Source of the DNA: Pseudomonadota bacterium
Lineage (GTDB): Bacteria > Pseudomonadota > Alphaproteobacteria > Micavibrionales > UBA2020
Assembly: GCA_023444705.1 (NCBI GenBank)
Contig: JAEXMB010000055.1
Coordinates: 1 to 9,235 of the forward strand
DNA: 9,235 nt
Reading direction: 5' to 3'
Of the stretch, positions 1-6,558 are shown in pieces. A program made the position numbers and the translations under genes. How positions within the stretch are numbered: position 1 is the stretch's first letter; each line of letters starts with the position of its first letter. The notes beneath the pieces are model-generated. The model searched no databases, was not told where the DNA came from, and saw nothing but the letters and a program-made list of their open reading frames with translations.

Positions 1-173
1 TCCTGGCCGGGACGCGTGGGCGAGGGGTCAAATGGTTGTGTCAGCTTTTTGATCGGCTCTTGTTGCGCTTCGACGGCGGCTGCGGTATCCGCCATCACAA
101 ATGACGCCAGCAACGCCAGACCAATCCCCTTGATGACAGCCGTTTGAAAATCAGAGCGCAGCTTGCTGGACAT
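1..173 (-). CDS. Exported protein of unknown family, N-terminal part only (runs off the left edge)
   Basis: The frame is open from an ATG at 173 to the window edge (57 full codons). The N-terminus has the three parts of a Sec signal peptide: a short basic stretch (K4, R6, K15), a hydrophobic core at about residues 16-28 (GIGLALLASFVMA), and candidate signal peptidase I sites at A31-A-A33 or V34-E-A36. The visible mature part is rich in Q, P and K (QEPIKKL, QPFDPSPTRPG), as is common for the unstructured start of a periplasmic or outer-membrane protein. A GAGGT lies 11 nt before the ATG, a rather long spacing for a ribosome binding site. The gene follows cckA in the same direction after 132 bp, so it may be the next gene of the unit or have its own promoter in the AT-rich gap. 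Too little is visible to assign a function; a flagellar periplasmic protein is possible but unsupported. Confidence 0.7.
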   Translation of the reverse strand, partial: MSSKLRSDFQTAVIKGIGLALLASFVMADTAAAVEAQQEPIKKLTQPFDPSPTRPGQ

Positions 174-305
174 GGATATACGTGACCTCGTGAAACGGCC
201 CGACCGGACGTGATCGGGCGTTACACTAATTTAGCGTATATTTATTACCATAATGTAAACAGGATGCATTCCCGGGATATTTTTATATGTGCTTGTTTTT
301 ACCGT
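174..305. other. AT-rich intergenic gap between cckA and the exported-protein gene
   Basis: Bases from about 221 to 300 are clearly richer in A and T than the surrounding genes. The stretch contains an imperfect inverted repeat at 241-259 (TTTATTA...TAATGTAAA, with one bulged G). On the minus strand, TTTACA (259-254) could act as a -35 for the downstream gene, but no good -10 lies at 16-18 bp from it. This may be a promoter region for the exported protein, but I cannot define the promoter elements. Confidence 0.3.
198..219 (-). terminator. Weak hairpin after cckA, possible terminator or leader structure
   Basis: A perfect 6-bp stem, GCCCGA / TCGGGC, encloses a 10-nt loop. It lies about 87 nt past the cckA stop and 25 nt before the next start codon. 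On the minus strand it is followed by only three T residues (CGTTTCACG), so it is a poor intrinsic terminator. It could equally be a structure in the leader of the exported-protein mRNA. Confidence 0.2.
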
Positions 306-2873
306 CTATTCCGTACCCTCAAGCACCTCTTTGACCTTGGTGGCCAGTTGCTTGAGCGTGAAGGGCTTGGGCAGGAACCAGACCGCATCGCCAAGGTGTT
401 CCTTGAACTTGTCCTCGGCATAGCCGGAAATAAAGATGATCTTGATGTCAGGGTGGGCGGCCTTGATGGTCTTGGCCAGTGTGGTGCCGTCCATTTCGGG
501 CATCATGACGTCGGTGATCAAAAGTTCGGGCTGCACTTTCTTTTCTTCGAGCAGTTTCAGCGCCTCGTTGCCGCCGGGGGCATCGATGACGCGATAGCCT
601 TTGTTTGAAAGCGCGCGCGCGGAGAAAGTGCGCACGGCGTCTTCGTCCTCCACCAGCAAGATGGTCGATGATCCGGTCAGGTCGCTGACTTCGCCCTTGT
701 CCTCGATCGTGGCGGTGCTTTCGGCCTTTTCGCCGGCGGCGGCTTTGTGACGGGGCAGGTAGACGATAAAGGTCGTGCCTTTGCCAAGCACAGATTTCAC
801 GTCGATATAACCGCCGGTCTGGTGGACGATGCCATGCACGGTGGCAAGGCCAAGGCCCGTGCCCGCGCCGACATCCTTGGTCGAGAAGAACGGCTCGAAA
901 ATGCGCGGCAACACGTCTGGTGCGATGCCGGTGCCGGTATCCTCGACCTCGATCTTGACCCATTCGCCCACGGGCAGGTGTTCGTCGTTGGCAAGGTTGA
1001 CGGGCTGGTGGTTGTGCAGGTTGAGCGTGCGCACAAACAGCTTGCCGCCCTGTGGCATGGCGTCGCGTGCATTGACCACAAGGTTGACCATGACCTGTTC
1101 CATCTGGCCCTGGTCGGCGCGGATCAGGCCAAGGTCGGTATCGTGGCTCAGCTGCAGTTCGATGTTCACGCCGATCAGGCGGCGGATCAGGTGGGACAGC
1201 TCCGACAGCACGTCGGTCAGGTCCAGCACGCGCGGCTGCAACGTCTGCTGGCGCGAGAAGGCCAGCAACTGGCGCACGAGGTTGGCGGCGCGGTTGGCGT
1301 TTTGCTTGATCTGCTGGATATCGGTAAAGGACGGATCACCCGGCTTGTGGCGCAGCAGCAGCAGGTCGCAAAAGCCGATCATGGCGGTCAGCAGGTTGTT
1401 GAAGTCGTGCGCGATGCCACCCGCAAGCTGGCCCACGGCCTGCATTTTCTGCGATTGCGTGAACTGGCGTTCAAGGTTTTTGCGGTCGGTCATGTCGATA
1501 ATGTGCAAAACGTGGCCGCCGCCCGATTTCAGCGGGCGGGCGAAGATCTGCACCACAAGGTCGCTGACACCCTTCATCGGTGTTTCTATGAATTTTTCCG
1601 CGTGGCCGCCGCCGACAAGCTGTCGCACCCACTGGTCGGCGCGCTCTTTGTGGTCGGCGGGGATAAAATGGCCAAGCGTCTTGCCGTTGATTGATGCGGC
1701 AGGCAGGTTGAGCATGCCGATCAGCATCTGGTTGGCGTTTTTGATGAGGCCGTCGACGGTGAGCATGGCGATGCCGACGGGGGCTTCGTCGTACAGGCGC
1801 TCGAAACGGTCTTCGGATTCCGCCAGTGCCTGGCGCATGGCTTGCTCGGTCGTCAGGTCGTAGACGATGGAGCGCGAAAGGACCGCGCCCTTGTCGTCGC
1901 GCGCGATGGAATGGGTGATCGCGGCCTTGAAGGTGCGGCCCTGCGCGCTGCGCATCAGCATGTCGCCGTGCTGGTGGTCACCGCCGCCTTCAAAGCAATC
2001 ATAGGGCTGGCCGCCCGCAGGCGGGGTGACAAGAAAATCATGCAGGTGCGCGCGGTCGATCAGGCTACGCGTGTCGGTGCCAAGCCAGCGCAACAAGGTG
2101 TCGTTGGCAAAGCGGAACACGCCGTCGCCATCAACGCTGAAAAAGCCCACGGGTGCGTTGTCGGTAAAATCGCGCAGTTTCTCGCGCTCCTCGCGGATGG
2201 CGGCTTCAAGCTGGTAGCGCGGGGTGATGTCGTCAAAGCGCCAGTGGACGTGCCCGGCCCAGCCGATGATGTGCTGGCAGGTGACCTGAAACCACGCAGG
2301 CTGGCCCTTGATGAGGGTGGGCATTTCCGCGGTCGCCGAACCGGCAGGGGCCGCGCGGTTGTTGAGGTCGTCAAGTACCTTGCGCGCCTTGGCCTCGTTT
2401 TCAAACAGGTGGATAAAATCCTCAAGCCCGGCTGCGGGCGCGGTATTGCCGATCAGGCGGTGAAAACGCGCGTTGGAATAAATCGTCTCGCCCGCGGGGC
2501 CGATGATGATGCGGGCCTCGGCGCTTTTTTCCAGTACTTCGGTCAGGATCTTGCGGCTGCGGTCCACGTCGGTATAGATATGGCGCAACAGCAGCAGGCC
2601 AGCACCACCGAGAATACCATAGAGGTACAAGGCCACCAGCGAAATGCCCTGATAGCCGTTGATCTTGGCAATGGCGATGACCAGCGCGCCTAAACCGTAG
2701 ACGGCGCCAAGGCCGAACAAAACCATTGCCTTTTTGTTGCGCGCGGGCGTGTCCTTGGCGCCGCGTGCGGCGGGTTGCGGCAGCACGGGCGGGATCGCCT
2801 GTCTGTCATTTGATGTCTGCGCCTGCTGCTTTTTCGGTGGCGTGAAGAACGGCGTATGGTTGTCTGCGCTCAC
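306..2873 (-). CDS. cckA: Hybrid sensor histidine kinase CckA (PAS-PAS-PAS-HisKA-HATPase-receiver)
   Basis: This 855-residue inner-membrane kinase is expected to feed phosphate through ChpT to CtrA, the alphaproteobacterial cell-cycle and motility regulator. After a proline-rich cytoplasmic tail come two membrane helices (about 49-69 and 76-97) and three PAS-like regions (about 110-222, 228-345, 350-465). The HisKA domain follows, with phosphoacceptor H489 in GIAHDFNNLL. The ATPase domain has an N box (NLVVNARDAM, 597-606), DTGTGI (645-650), FEPFFSTK (659-666) and GTGLGL (671-676). The C-terminal receiver has acidic residues E742/D743, phosphoacceptor D788 (ITDVMMPEMDG), S816 and K836, so it looks fully active. 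The start is GTG, supported by AAGGA 7 nt upstream. It lies 36 bp after flhB in the same direction, at the end of the flagellar block. The GIAHDFNN H-box and domain order are typical of CckA, but a CckA-like paralogue dedicated to this locus cannot be excluded. Confidence 0.9.
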   Translation of the reverse strand: MSADNHTPFFTPPKKQQAQTSNDRQAIPPVLPQPAARGAKDTPARNKKAMVLFGLGAVYGLGALVIAIAKINGYQGISLVALYLYGILGGAGLLLLRHIYTDVDRSRKILTEVLEKSAEARIIIGPAGETIYSNARFHRLIGNTAPAAGLEDFIHLFENEAKARKVLDDLNNRAAPAGSATAEMPTLIKGQPAWFQVTCQHIIGWAGHVHWRFDDITPRYQLEAAIREEREKLRDFTDNAPVGFFSVDGDGVFRFANDTLLRWLGTDTRSLIDRAHLHDFLVTPPAGGQPYDCFEGGGDHQHGDMLMRSAQGRTFKAAITHSIARDDKGAVLSRSIVYDLTTEQAMRQALAESEDRFERLYDEAPVGIAMLTVDGLIKNANQMLIGMLNLPAASINGKTLGHFIPADHKERADQWVRQLVGGGHAEKFIETPMKGVSDLVVQIFARPLKSGGGHVLHIIDMTDRKNLERQFTQSQKMQAVGQLAGGIAHDFNNLLTAMIGFCDLLLLRHKPGDPSFTDIQQIKQNANRAANLVRQLLAFSRQQTLQPRVLDLTDVLSELSHLIRRLIGVNIELQLSHDTDLGLIRADQGQMEQVMVNLVVNARDAMPQGGKLFVRTLNLHNHQPVNLANDEHLPVGEWVKIEVEDTGTGIAPDVLPRIFEPFFSTKDVGAGTGLGLATVHGIVHQTGGYIDVKSVLGKGTTFIVYLPRHKAAAGEKAESTATIEDKGEVSDLTGSSTILLVEDEDAVRTFSARALSNKGYRVIDAPGGNEALKLLEEKKVQPELLITDVMMPEMDGTTLAKTIKAAHPDIKIIFISGYAEDKFKEHLGDAVWFLPKPFTLKQLATKVKEVLEGTE

Positions 2874-2909
2874 GATAGGGTCCTTTTAGTCTGGTCGTGC
2901 GGGCCGCGC

Positions 2910-3986
2910 CTACAGGCGCTTGCCACGGAGTTTAAAGACGTAGGAGATGACTTCCGCCACCGCCTTGAAATGCTCGGTCGGGATGAATTGGTCGACTTCC
3001 ATGCTGTCGAACAGCGCGCGGCACAGCACGGGGTTTTCCAGTACCGGGACTTTGTTCTCGCGTGCGACTTCCTTGATCTTCTCGGCGACGGCGTCGGTGC
3101 CCTTGGCGACCATCTTGGGTGCGTCCATCATTGTCGCATCGTATTTCAGCGCCACGGCGTAGTGGGTGGGGTTGGTGATGACGACATCGGCATCGGGGAC
3201 GTTCTGGATCATGCGCTGGCGCGCCTTTTGCTCGCGCAGCTGGCGCAGTTTGCCTTTGACGTGGGGATCGCCTTCGGTCTGTTTGTATTCGTCCTTGATC
3301 TCCTGCTTGCTCATCTTCATCTTTTCCATGAATTCATGGCGCTGGTAGAGATAATCGCCGATGGCGATGACGAACAGCACGATCAGCACTGCCGTCATCA
3401 TCTTGATGAACAGCGTCTGCATGTCGAACAGGGATTGCGAAATATCTTCGCCGACGAAGTGGTCCACGCCCGCGAAATAGGGCATCAGCGCGATGGTGCC
3501 CGCACCGCCGATGACGACCAGCTTGGCCAGTCCCTTGAGGAATTCGGCGATCGCACGTTTTGAAAACAGGCGCCCCATGCCCGAGATGACGGAGACTTTC
3601 TTGAGGTCGGGCTTGATCGGTTCTGCCGTGAAGATCGGGCCGGTCTGGATATAGCCGGAAAAGACAGCCGCCACGATCAGCAGCGACAGCGGCAAAAGGA
3701 CCAGCATCGCGACCTCGGCCAGCAGGGCGCGCAACACGTTGCCAAGGCCGTTGGGGTCGGCCAGCAGGTCGTGCGGGCGCTCCAGAAACACGCGCAGAAT
3801 GTCCTTGAGGCTGCTGGCGATGTGCGGGCCTGCACCGACCACCAGCAGGGTGGCGGCAAAGATCAGCACCCAGTTGGTGACTTCGCGGCTATAGATAACC
3901 TGTCCGCGCTTGCGCGCTTCCTCCAGCTTGCGGGCTGTGGGTTCTTCGGTCTTCTGGCTGTCGTCTGTGCCACCGTCTTCGGCCAT
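2910..3986 (-). CDS. flhB: Flagellar export gate protein and substrate-specificity switch FlhB
   Basis: This 358-residue protein is the full usual length for FlhB. It is an inner-membrane part of the flagellar type III export gate that switches export from rod/hook to filament substrates. The N-terminus is the typical 'GGTDDSQKTEEPTARKLEEARKRGQV' type, which is then followed by IYSREV. Four hydrophobic segments lie at about 38-54, 88-110, 151-172 and 188-212. A charged linker (about 213-262) leads to the cytoplasmic domain with the autocleavage site N272-P-T-H275 followed by YAVALKYD, then the conserved P-x-M/V-VAKG and IPTEHFKAVAEVISYVF. The NPTH site is intact, so normal cleavage between N272 and P273 is expected. 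The ATG at 3986 is preceded by a strong AAGGGGGA overlapping the fliR stop codon, with only 9 bp between the genes. Identification is firm. Confidence 0.98.
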   Translation of the reverse strand: MAEDGGTDDSQKTEEPTARKLEEARKRGQVIYSREVTNWVLIFAATLLVVGAGPHIASSLKDILRVFLERPHDLLADPNGLGNVLRALLAEVAMLVLLPLSLLIVAAVFSGYIQTGPIFTAEPIKPDLKKVSVISGMGRLFSKRAIAEFLKGLAKLVVIGGAGTIALMPYFAGVDHFVGEDISQSLFDMQTLFIKMMTAVLIVLFVIAIGDYLYQRHEFMEKMKMSKQEIKDEYKQTEGDPHVKGKLRQLREQKARQRMIQNVPDADVVITNPTHYAVALKYDATMMDAPKMVAKGTDAVAEKIKEVARENKVPVLENPVLCRALFDSMEVDQFIPTEHFKAVAEVISYVFKLRGKRL

Positions 3987-3995
3987 CTGTCCCCC

Positions 3996-4769
3996 TTATG
4001 GCGTGATCGCTTGCGCGATGGTGGCTTCGTAGGCATTGGCCCAGAACAGCATGCCTGTGGCCAGCGTCATCGACAGGATGATCAGGCCGATGGTGATCTG
4101 CGCGGGCAGGGCCAGAAAAAAGATCTGGATCTGCGGCATCAGGCGGCCCAGAACGCCAAGGCCCATCTGCATGATGAGGCCGACGACGATAAACGGCAGG
4201 GATATCTGCACGCCCAGCTTGAAGGCGATGCCGACAACGCCGACGATGACCTCGCTGAACGTGCCAAGGTCAGGCATGGCGCCGGTGGCGGGCATGATCT
4301 GGTAGCTGTCGACAATGGTGGCGATCATGTAGTGGTGCATGTTCAGCACCATCAACAGCGTCACCCCCAGCATGGAGTAGACCGAGCCGATCAGCGAGCC
4401 TTGCCCGAGCGAAACCGGGTTGAACAGCAACGCGCTGGAAAAACCGCTTTGCAGCGAAACGATCGAGCCTGCCGTATCGAGTGTCGAGATCATGATGCGC
4501 ATGACCGAGCCGATGAACATGCCGATCAGCGCCTCGCTGACCAGCAGGCCCACCAGCGGTGCCGCCTGTACGGGCGGGGCAGGCATGAAGGCGGCCAGCG
4601 CCGGGGTGAGGACAAGGCACAGTGATAGCGCGAAGAACAGGCGCACGTTGGCGTTGACGAAGCTGTCGCCGATGCCGGGCATGATCATCAGCGCCAGCCC
4701 GAACCGCATGAAGATGACGAGGAAGGCGAAGAACTGTGTATCGATCAGGTCTTGCAGGTATGCTTGCAT
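3996..4769 (-). CDS. fliR: Flagellar type III export gate protein FliR
   Basis: This 257-residue polytopic membrane protein matches FliR in length and in its conserved parts. It starts with F/R-rich helix 1 (FAFLVIFMRFGLALMIMPG, about 14-32). It has G-rich segments at 100-128 (DTAGSIVSLQSGFSSALLFNP) and the C-terminal FliR signature GVLGRLMPQIQIFFLALP at 205-222, followed by a last membrane helix. FliR forms the export pore with FliP and FliQ in the flagellar basal body. The ATG lies 1 bp after the fliQ stop codon, and no clear ribosome binding site is present, which points to translational coupling with fliQ. The order fliQ-fliR-flhB is a common flagellar arrangement. Confidence 0.97.
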   Translation of the reverse strand: MQAYLQDLIDTQFFAFLVIFMRFGLALMIMPGIGDSFVNANVRLFFALSLCLVLTPALAAFMPAPPVQAAPLVGLLVSEALIGMFIGSVMRIMISTLDTAGSIVSLQSGFSSALLFNPVSLGQGSLIGSVYSMLGVTLLMVLNMHHYMIATIVDSYQIMPATGAMPDLGTFSEVIVGVVGIAFKLGVQISLPFIVVGLIMQMGLGVLGRLMPQIQIFFLALPAQITIGLIILSMTLATGMLFWANAYEATIAQAITP

Positions 4770-4770
4770 G

Positions 4771-5037
4771 TCAGCTCAGACTGATGATCTTGTCGGCGAT
4801 CTTCTCGGTAAAGGTGATGAGCGTCTGCACCATCAGCGGAAAGAGCAGGAAGATGGCGGCAAAGATCGCGATGATCTTGGGCACGAAGGCCAGCGTCATT
4901 TCCTGGATCTGCGTCAGCGCCTGGATTAGGGCGATGATAACGCCGACGACAAGGCCGACCAGCATGACGGGGGTGGAGATTTTGAGCGTCAGGACGATTG
5001 CCTCGCGGGCGAAATCGATAATTTCAAGTTCATCCAT
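4771..5037 (-). CDS. fliQ: Flagellar type III export gate protein FliQ
   Basis: This 88-residue protein is the usual FliQ length, with two membrane hairpin helices (about 16-38 and 54-74). They are joined by the family motif ALTQIQEMTLAFVPKI (40-55). It assembles with FliP and FliR into the export gate. AAGGGA lies 9 nt before the ATG at 5037. The first gene of the fliQ-fliR-flhB set, it is separated from fliE by 90 bp containing a strong hairpin, so its expression may depend on readthrough or on a separate promoter that I could not identify. Confidence 0.97.
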   Translation of the reverse strand: MDELEIIDFAREAIVLTLKISTPVMLVGLVVGVIIALIQALTQIQEMTLAFVPKIIAIFAAIFLLFPLMVQTLITFTEKIADKIISLS

Positions 5038-5070
5038 GACGGCGATCCCTTGTGGCTACGGCATGCCCTG

Positions 5071-5100
5071 AAAAACTGCGGGCCGGCATGGCGCCGGCCC
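5071..5100 (-). terminator. Intrinsic terminator or attenuator between fliE and fliQ
   Basis: On the minus strand a perfect 8-bp GC stem, GGGCCGGC / GCCGGCCC (5100-5093 and 5087-5080), closes a 5-nt loop, GCCAT. It is followed by GCAG and then TTTTT (5075-5071). This fits a Rho-independent terminator for transcripts leaving fliE, placed 27 bp after the fliE stop and about 34 bp before the fliQ start. Because the downstream genes run in the same direction, it may reduce rather than end transcription. Confidence 0.7.
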
Positions 5101-5127
5101 GAAAGCGAAAAGGGCTGAAAAGCGGCG

Positions 5128-5448
5128 TCAGATCGGCGTGCGCATGACCTGTTCATAAGCTTGCACCACTCTGTCGCGAACGGCAAGCACAGTATTCAGC
5201 GCGATTTCGGCGTCGTTGACGGCCTGAAGGACCTCGGTCATGTCGGCCTTGCCGACGATGGCCTTGGCGGCGACTTTCTCGCTGGTGTCCTGCGCCTCGA
5301 TGGCACTTTCCAGCGAGGTTTTCAGCACCGCGCCAAAGGAGGGGCCTTCGCTGGCGCCGGTCGCGCCGTTGGCGGTGCGCGCACTTTCGTTGCCAAGGGC
5401 CTTGGTTGTGGCGCTATAGGCGCTGAGTGCATCGGTGATATTGGCCAT
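5128..5448 (-). CDS. fliE: Flagellar hook-basal body protein FliE
   Basis: This 106-residue protein matches FliE, the small component joining the MS ring to the proximal rod and among the first substrates of the export gate. The C-terminal half carries the family pattern: F38-GAVLKTSLESAI, then TEVLQAVNDAEIALNTVLAVRD (71-92), ending in the conserved VVQAYEQVMRTPI. The N-terminal 35 residues are A/S/T/G-rich and poorly conserved, as usual. AAGGAG lies 8-9 nt before the ATG at 5448. It follows flgC after 27 bp in the same unit, giving the standard flgB-flgC-fliE order. Confidence 0.96.
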   Translation of the reverse strand: MANITDALSAYSATTKALGNESARTANGATGASEGPSFGAVLKTSLESAIEAQDTSEKVAAKAIVGKADMTEVLQAVNDAEIALNTVLAVRDRVVQAYEQVMRTPI

Positions 5449-5475
5449 AATTTCTTACTCCTTCAGGTGCGGTGA

Positions 5476-5886
5476 TCAGCCGCGGATGAGGTCGATAGTG
5501 CGCATCAGCATGGTGCGTGCCATTTCGATAACGCCAAGGTTTGCTTCGTAGGAGCGCGACGCCTCGCGCATGTCCATCGTTTCGATCAGCGAATTGACGT
5601 TGGGGGTGCGGATGTAGCCCTTCTCGTCGGCTGCTGGATGGCTTGGGTCGTATTTCAGGATAAAGTCGGAATTGTCGGGGGTGATTTTGTCGACCTCGAC
5701 CTCGCGCACGCCTTCGGCGCGGTTGAGCGTGTTCTTGAACGACACGACCTGACGGCGGTAGGGATCCTGATCGGGGGTGAGCGGGGTGGTGTCGGCGTTG
5801 GCCATGTTCTCGGAGATCACGCGCATGCGTGTGCCCTGGGCCTTCATCCCCTTGGCTGCTAGCTGCATTGCCTGAACCAGATCCAT
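5476..5886 (-). CDS. flgC: Flagellar proximal rod protein FlgC
   Basis: This 136-residue protein matches FlgC, a proximal rod subunit exported through the flagellar type III apparatus to the periplasm, with no cleaved signal peptide. The N-terminal rod motif is RMRVISENMANADTT (20-34) followed by DPYRRQ (41-46). The middle contains YDPSHPAADEKGYIRTPNVN (79-98), a FlgC hallmark. The C-terminal amphipathic helix is REASRSYEANLGVIEMARTM (107-126). AAGGGA lies 8 nt before the ATG. It follows flgB after 36 bp. Confidence 0.97.
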   Translation of the reverse strand: MDLVQAMQLAAKGMKAQGTRMRVISENMANADTTPLTPDQDPYRRQVVSFKNTLNRAEGVREVEVDKITPDNSDFILKYDPSHPAADEKGYIRTPNVNSLIETMDMREASRSYEANLGVIEMARTMLMRTIDLIRG

Positions 5887-5922
5887 CGCTTTATTCCCTT
5901 GTGTATCCAGTTGTTAAGTGGG

Positions 5923-6378
5923 TTACTTCACCGACAATTTCAACATGTCGACGTTCTTTTGATAGAGGTTTGTCATCAGCCGGTGGTCGGCATAATTTTC
6001 CCCCATCTTCAGCAATTGTTCTTCGAGTACCACGGAGTTTCCTGCCGGGGCGACCTCGTAGGTGCGGCGCTGCTTTTTGTTATCCGGTTCCTGAACATCG
6101 CCGGGCATGCCGTTGATGTTGAGGTGCGCGCTGTTGGTATTGTCGAGTTTCGGCGTGGTGGGGGCGCCGCTGCCGCCGGTCTGGCCACTGGCCAGTGATA
6201 ACTTGCTGGTCGAGGTTTTGGCAAGGATGTCCTTGAAATCGTAAGGAACTGCATCCATCGGGCGATAGCCGGGGGTATCGGCGTTGGCGATATTCTGCGC
6301 CAGTGTTTTCTGGCGTGATTCCAGCCAGCCGATCTTATCGGTGAAGCCCTTCATCACTGTCAAATTTTCTGTCGTCAT
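5923..6378 (-). CDS. flgB: Flagellar basal body rod protein FlgB
   Basis: From the chosen start this protein has 151 residues. The N-terminal helix WLESRQKTLAQNIANADTPGYRP (18-40) is the FlgB rod signature, and the C-terminal helix ENYADHRLMTNLYQKNVDMLKLSVK (127-151) is the matching rod-packing segment. The middle (about 60-110) is variable and G/T/S-rich. The frame stays open upstream to 6447, but the ATG at 6378 has AGGGGA about 8-9 nt before it and gives the usual FlgB N-terminus. Starts at 6396 or 6447 lack an RBS, and 6447 would lie upstream of the sigma-54 promoter. FlgB is the first gene of the leftward operon and forms the proximal rod with FlgC. Confidence 0.96.
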   Translation of the reverse strand: MTTENLTVMKGFTDKIGWLESRQKTLAQNIANADTPGYRPMDAVPYDFKDILAKTSTSKLSLASGQTGGSGAPTTPKLDNTNSAHLNINGMPGDVQEPDNKKQRRTYEVAPAGNSVVLEEQLLKMGENYADHRLMTNLYQKNVDMLKLSVK

Positions 6379-6418
6379 CGTGCCATTCCCCTGCATCGTG
6401 TGGTCACGCTGTATACCT

Positions 6419-6434
6419 TGCAACAACCATACCA
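6419..6434 (-). promoter_or_regulatory. Sigma-54 (RpoN) -24/-12 promoter for flgB
   Basis: On the minus strand the 16 bases TGGTATGGTTGTTGCA match the RpoN consensus TGGCACGrNNNTTGCw at all defined positions except two C-to-T changes. The GG (-24) and GC (-12) pairs have the required 10-nt gap. The start of transcription would fall near 6408, giving a leader of about 30 nt before the flgB ATG. Sigma-54 control of rod/hook genes is well known in Caulobacter and other alphaproteobacteria. No enhancer for a FlbD-type activator was identified. Confidence 0.7.
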
Positions 6435-6467
6435 CATTCAGCCACACCTTATTGTGACATTATTGAT

Positions 6468-6483
6468 GTTAACGATCCGTTAA
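6468..6483. promoter_or_regulatory. CtrA binding site (TTAA-N7-TTAAC)
   Basis: On the minus strand the bases read TTAA-CGGATCG-TTAAC, an exact match to the full CtrA consensus. On the plus strand the same site reads TTAA-CGATCCG-TTAA followed by G. It overlaps the presumed -35 of the rightward promoter (TTAACG, 6469-6474), the arrangement seen at CtrA-activated flagellar promoters in Caulobacter. It also lies about 35 bp upstream of the -24 element of the leftward sigma-54 promoter. CtrA control is inferred from the motif and position. Confidence 0.7.
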
Positions 6484-6503
6484 GTTTTGCTACAATGCAA
6501 AAC
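6469..6503 (+). promoter_or_regulatory. Sigma-70-like promoter of the rightward fliO-fliP operon, with an inverted repeat around the -10
   Basis: TACAAT at 6491-6496 differs from the -10 consensus at one base. A 4-of-6 match to the -35 (TTAACG, 6469-6474) lies 16 bp upstream, inside the CtrA site. The -10 is exactly flanked by a perfect 7-bp inverted repeat, GTTTTGC (6484-6490) and GCAAAAC (6497-6503), which could be an operator for a dimeric regulator. Transcription would start near 6503, leaving a leader of about 56 nt before the first gene. Confidence 0.5.
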
Positions 6504-6558
6504 AGCGCCGGATAGCTACGGTGAAACTGATATTGGGCGCGGCAAGGGGAATATCCAT

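Noticed and set aside
241..259. AT-rich imperfect inverted repeat after cckA as an operator
   Set aside because: The arms differ in length and pair imperfectly in a sequence made almost only of A and T, so chance is likely.
747..2693. Long plus-strand open frames of 283-344 codons opposite cckA
   Set aside because: They are antisense shadows of a high-GC gene; the translations are low in complexity, have no recognisable domain and lack ribosome binding sites, while the minus strand encodes a complete CckA.
2856..4929. Plus-strand open frames opposite flhB and fliR
   Set aside because: They are rich in H, D, Q and R, as expected from the reverse complement of hydrophobic membrane-protein codons. 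The minus-strand genes are unambiguous.
5913..5925. TTAAGTGGGTTAC near the flgB stop as a second CtrA site
   Set aside because: The half-site spacing is 5, not 7, and the second half is TTAC. It lies at the end of a coding region.
6379..6447. Upstream extension of flgB to the ATG at 6447
   Set aside because: The extension would overlap the sigma-54 promoter, lacks a ribosome binding site, and does not match the FlgB N-terminus.
6442..6457. CCACA-N6-TGTGA imperfect repeat in the control region as a Crp/Fnr-like site
   Set aside because: The arms are in the opposite order to the Crp consensus (TGTGA-N6-TCACA) and share only 4 paired bases.
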